The position numbers and the translations under genes are program-made. Shown piece by piece: positions 62,202 to 64,000 of a DNA stretch of 64,000 nt (positions are counted from its first letter, which is position 1; each line of letters starts with the position of its first letter). The stretch covers positions 1,612,001-1,676,000 of the forward strand of contig OX044365.1 in NCBI GenBank assembly GCA_943846755.1. Direction: 5' to 3'. This DNA is from UBA8752 sp002336475. GTDB lineage: Bacteria > Bacteroidota > Bacteroidia > Flavobacteriales_D > Sanyastnellaceae. The notes under the pieces were generated by a model. The model searched no databases, had not been told where the DNA came from, and saw only the letters and a list, made by a program, of their open reading frames with translations.

Positions 62202-63215
62202 ATGCGCATTCTGGTCATTGGACAAGGACTTGCCGGCACGCTGGTGAGCCACTTTGGCTTAGAAAGAGGTTGGGACATGCACGTCATCGATGCGGGGTTG
62301 CCTTCTGCATCCTCTGTTGCAGCAGGAATGTTCAACCCCATGTCCTTTCGGCGAATCGTAGAGGTTTGGGAAGCTGAAGAGCACCTCCTTGTAATGCGAC
62401 AAACCTTCAAGAACCTCGAGGCCATCACCGGTTCTCAGCTCCTTCATGAATTGCCAATCCATAAAAAGCTGGCCAATTCAGATTACGCCCGTCTCTGGAC
62501 AGAAAGGTCCACACAACTTCAATGGTTGCGATCGCACCCACAGCAATGGCCCAATGAGGGCACCGTGGTGGGCGGTGGATGGGTCAACCTGCCCTTGTTG
62601 CTGTCCCTCTGGCGCCAACGCTTGGCCTCAGAACAGCGCTTCGAACAACGGCCATACCACGCTGACGACATGCAAGGCCTCGAGCAAGGGTCGTGGGATG
62701 CCATCATCGATTGTCGCGGCACAAATGCTGGTGTCGAACCAGGGATGCCCTCCCTCGATATCCGGGCGAATCGAGGAGAACTGCTCACCATTGCAAGCTC
62801 AGCCGATACTGGAACACCGCCCGCAACATCTGTCCTCAATTTTGGAAAATGGACCATCCCGACTGCAACCGGAGAATGGAGACTTGGTGCCAGTTATGAA
62901 TGGAACCGAACGGACTTGAACCCAACCCAAGAAACCAAAGCTTTCCTGCTTTCCTCCCTCGCCACTGCAGTACCCGATTTGGGACCAGTATCCGTTGTCG
63001 ACCACCTTGTTGGCCTTCGGCCTGTCTCGCGAGACCGCAGGCCTGCTGCAGGGCCTTATCCCGGTGTCCCAGGGTGGTTTGTACTGAACGGTTTGGGCAC
63101 CCGAGGCGTCCTCATTGGGCCCCGCTGGGCCTCACATTTGATACGCATCATATCAAAAGAGGCCACTCAAACCACTGACACCCAACCATCCAGACTTATT
63201 TTAAGACATCCTTAA
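62202..63215 (+). CDS. FAD-dependent amine/glycine-oxidase-like oxidoreductase
   Basis: A 337-residue flavoprotein of the DAO/DadA-like superfamily. The FAD-binding motif GQGLAGTLV starts at residue 7, followed by an acidic residue at the end of strand 2 (HVIDAG). The C-terminal signature GLRPVSRDRRPAAGPYP then VLNGLGTRGVLIGPRWA is characteristic. Substrate not determined; members oxidise glycine, D-amino acids or N-methylated compounds. It starts five bases after kbl, so it may act on glycine or a related amine, by inference only. Confidence 0.82.
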   Translation: MRILVIGQGLAGTLVSHFGLERGWDMHVIDAGLPSASSVAAGMFNPMSFRRIVEVWEAEEHLLVMRQTFKNLEAITGSQLLHELPIHKKLANSDYARLWTERSTQLQWLRSHPQQWPNEGTVVGGGWVNLPLLLSLWRQRLASEQRFEQRPYHADDMQGLEQGSWDAIIDCRGTNAGVEPGMPSLDIRANRGELLTIASSADTGTPPATSVLNFGKWTIPTATGEWRLGASYEWNRTDLNPTQETKAFLLSSLATAVPDLGPVSVVDHLVGLRPVSRDRRPAAGPYPGVPGWFVLNGLGTRGVLIGPRWASHLIRIISKEATQTTDTQPSRLILRHP

Positions 63216-63235
63216 TTTCAATTCAACTTGAAATT
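63214..63235. promoter_or_regulatory. Candidate operator palindrome upstream of the regulator gene
   Basis: A perfect inverted repeat: AATTTCAA (63214-63221), six-base spacer, TTGAAATT (63228-63235). It overlaps the start of the putative -7 element TATCTTTA (63235-63242), so a bound protein would block this promoter. The core TTCAA-N6-TTGAA is repeated before the ferritin gene. Confidence 0.55.
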
Positions 63236-63242
63236 ATCTTTA
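63235..63242 (+). promoter_or_regulatory. Putative -7 element for the GbsR-like regulator
   Basis: TATCTTTA, four bases before the GTG start, overlapping the palindrome. Confidence 0.4.
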
Positions 63243-63246
63243 GGCC

Positions 63247-63768
63247 GTGTCTACTCCGGCCCTCAAAGCTCTTAGTCCTGCCCGACAGCATTTCATTGCT
63301 GCCTGGCCAGATGTCCTGAAGCCATGGTCGTTGCCCAAAGCAGCCGCCAGCATTCATGCACTGTTGCTTTCTTCTCCCACACCACTGACTGCAGATGACA
63401 TCATAGATGCACTGGACTTGAGCAGCGGATCGGCAAGCACCCAATTGAGGCTGCTTAGTGACTTAGGAATGGTGGAGCGCCTGCGGATTATGGGCATTCG
63501 AAAAGCCCATTACGCCGCAATCTCAGACCCAGCTCACATTTTTGTAGCCTTGGCTGAGGCCCGCAAACGACAGGCATTTAAAGCCATGGACCACATGGCC
63601 CCGGTCATCACCTCCATTGCCCAAAAAGACGATGTGCAGTGGCTCAACACCATCTGGCAACTCCAAGCCTTGTCCAATGTGATGAACCAATGGTTCGAGG
63701 TCTGCACCACTAAAGATCCAGAGTGGACCGTTCGACTCATGCAGTCTGCCTTCGCACAAAATCAATAA
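63247..63768 (+). CDS. GbsR/MarR-type winged-helix transcriptional regulator
   Basis: A 173-residue DNA-binding protein. The winged helix-turn-helix lies at about residues 30-90: SIHALLLSSPTPLTADDIIDAL, recognition helix SSGSASTQLRLLSDLGMVER, and the wing around GIRKAHYAAI. A helical C-terminal dimer region follows. This pattern fits the GbsR-like branch of the MarR superfamily. GTG 63247 is the only reasonable start and lies four bases after a -7 element. A palindrome in its own promoter and a matching one before the ferritin gene suggest autoregulation and control of iron storage; the signal sensed is unknown. Confidence 0.82.
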   Translation: MSTPALKALSPARQHFIAAWPDVLKPWSLPKAAASIHALLLSSPTPLTADDIIDALDLSSGSASTQLRLLSDLGMVERLRIMGIRKAHYAAISDPAHIFVALAEARKRQAFKAMDHMAPVITSIAQKDDVQWLNTIWQLQALSNVMNQWFEVCTTKDPEWTVRLMQSAFAQNQ

Positions 63769-63840
63769 TCTTATGACTTTTCGTTCTACATAACTCCCAT
63801 GATTGAAACGCTTTATACTACTTTTTATAAAGCATTTTAA

Positions 63841-63856
63841 TTCAATAAAATTTGAA
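63841..63856. promoter_or_regulatory. Candidate operator upstream of the ferritin gene
   Basis: TTCAA (63841-63845), six bases, TTGAA (63852-63856), ending three bases before the ferritin ATG. Same core and spacing as the palindrome upstream of the regulator. It lies in the leader, over the ribosome entry region, in an AT-rich 91-base gap. Confidence 0.5.
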
Positions 63857-63859
63857 AAT

Positions 63860-64000
63860 ATGATCGACCCCACCATTGAACAAGCACTCAACGAACAAAT
63901 CGAAATGGAGGCCCTCAGCTCTCACTTCTATTTGGCCATGGCCAGCTGGGCTGAAAACCAAGGCCTCAATGGCACAGCTGAATTTTTGTACCGGCACAGC
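63860..64000 (+). CDS. Ferritin (3'-partial)
   Basis: The first 47 residues of a non-heme ferritin, cut by the window end. The start MIDPTIEQALNEQIEMEALSSHFY corresponds to helix A, with a glutamate in the position of a ferroxidase ligand, followed by ASWAENQGLNGTAEFLYRHS, which is close to the FtnA pattern (SAWC...GLEGFAAFLRRH). Ferritins oxidise and store iron in 24-mers. It lies 91 bases after the GbsR-like regulator gene and carries a matching TTCAA-N6-TTGAA site just ahead of its ATG. Confidence 0.88.
   Translation, partial: MIDPTIEQALNEQIEMEALSSHFYLAMASWAENQGLNGTAEFLYRHS

Noticed and set aside
1..64000. rRNA, tRNA, CRISPR arrays, insertion sequences, prophage or integrase
   Set aside because: No tRNA-like arms (GGTTCGAATCC type) in the gaps read, no regular direct repeats, and no transposase or integrase motif in any frame.

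Overview
This window comes from a member of the Bacteroidota, most likely a Flavobacteriales-type marine or freshwater lineage of unusually high GC for that order. The evidence is the gene content (DUF6089, DUF2480, DUF4271 and DUF6427 families, two OmpH/Skp genes behind bamA, proteins ending in type IX secretion sorting tails), the lack of Shine-Dalgarno sequences, and repeated Bacteroidota-style -7 promoter elements (TAnnTTTG and a local variant TAYCTTCG). It is ordinary chromosome: no rRNA, tRNA, insertion sequence, CRISPR array or prophage was found, and no gene-free stretch reaches 300 bases.

Layout. 1-5.3 kb: end of rodA (cut by the window edge) facing sucB-sucA, the E2 and E1 parts of 2-oxoglutarate dehydrogenase. 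5.4-12.3 kb, minus strand: an RND/MMPL exporter, a heme-oxygenase-like diiron protein, a methyltransferase, a TauD/TfdA-type dioxygenase, rfbA and a polyprenyl diphosphate synthase. 12.4-23.7 kb, plus strand: lpd, hemH, pabB, tilS, a queuosine-precursor transporter, a DsbD-like reductase with a doubled sensor domain, gmhA, a YifB ATPase and a gamma carbonic anhydrase. 23.7-31.8 kb, minus strand: the conserved envelope block CBS protein-nadK-DUF6089-uppS-bamA-ompH-ompH-murI, divergent from pdxJ and an alpha/beta hydrolase. 33.4-46.2 kb, mostly minus: two small exported proteins, polA, DUF2480, dxs, purQ, a large T9SS cargo protein, DUF6427 and purD, with one 62-residue membrane protein on the plus strand. 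46.3-55.6 kb: a GT2-GT9 fusion glycosyltransferase converging on an O-antigen ligase, then a CtpA-type protease, rnpA, hemD, DUF4271 and a large lamin-tail-like secreted protein. 55.7-64 kb: asd, a T9SS-tailed Kunitz-domain protein, metG, an unrecognised membrane protein, kbl, an FAD oxidoreductase, a GbsR/MarR-like regulator and the start of a ferritin gene.

The genes cover central metabolism (ODH complex with its E3), isoprenoids (dxs, polyprenyl synthase, uppS), heme (hemD, hemH), envelope assembly (bamA, ompH, murI, rodA, LPS genes) and protein export. The least ordinary parts are the diiron-methyltransferase-dioxygenase cassette, the T9SS Kunitz protein, the shared palindrome before the regulator and ferritin genes, and the very short distances between -7 elements and start codons, which suggest leaderless mRNAs. 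Four reading frames (rodA, sucA, the rnpA start and the 59.6-61.0 kb membrane protein) are broken by single-base indels. Their concentration in essential genes points to sequence errors rather than real decay.
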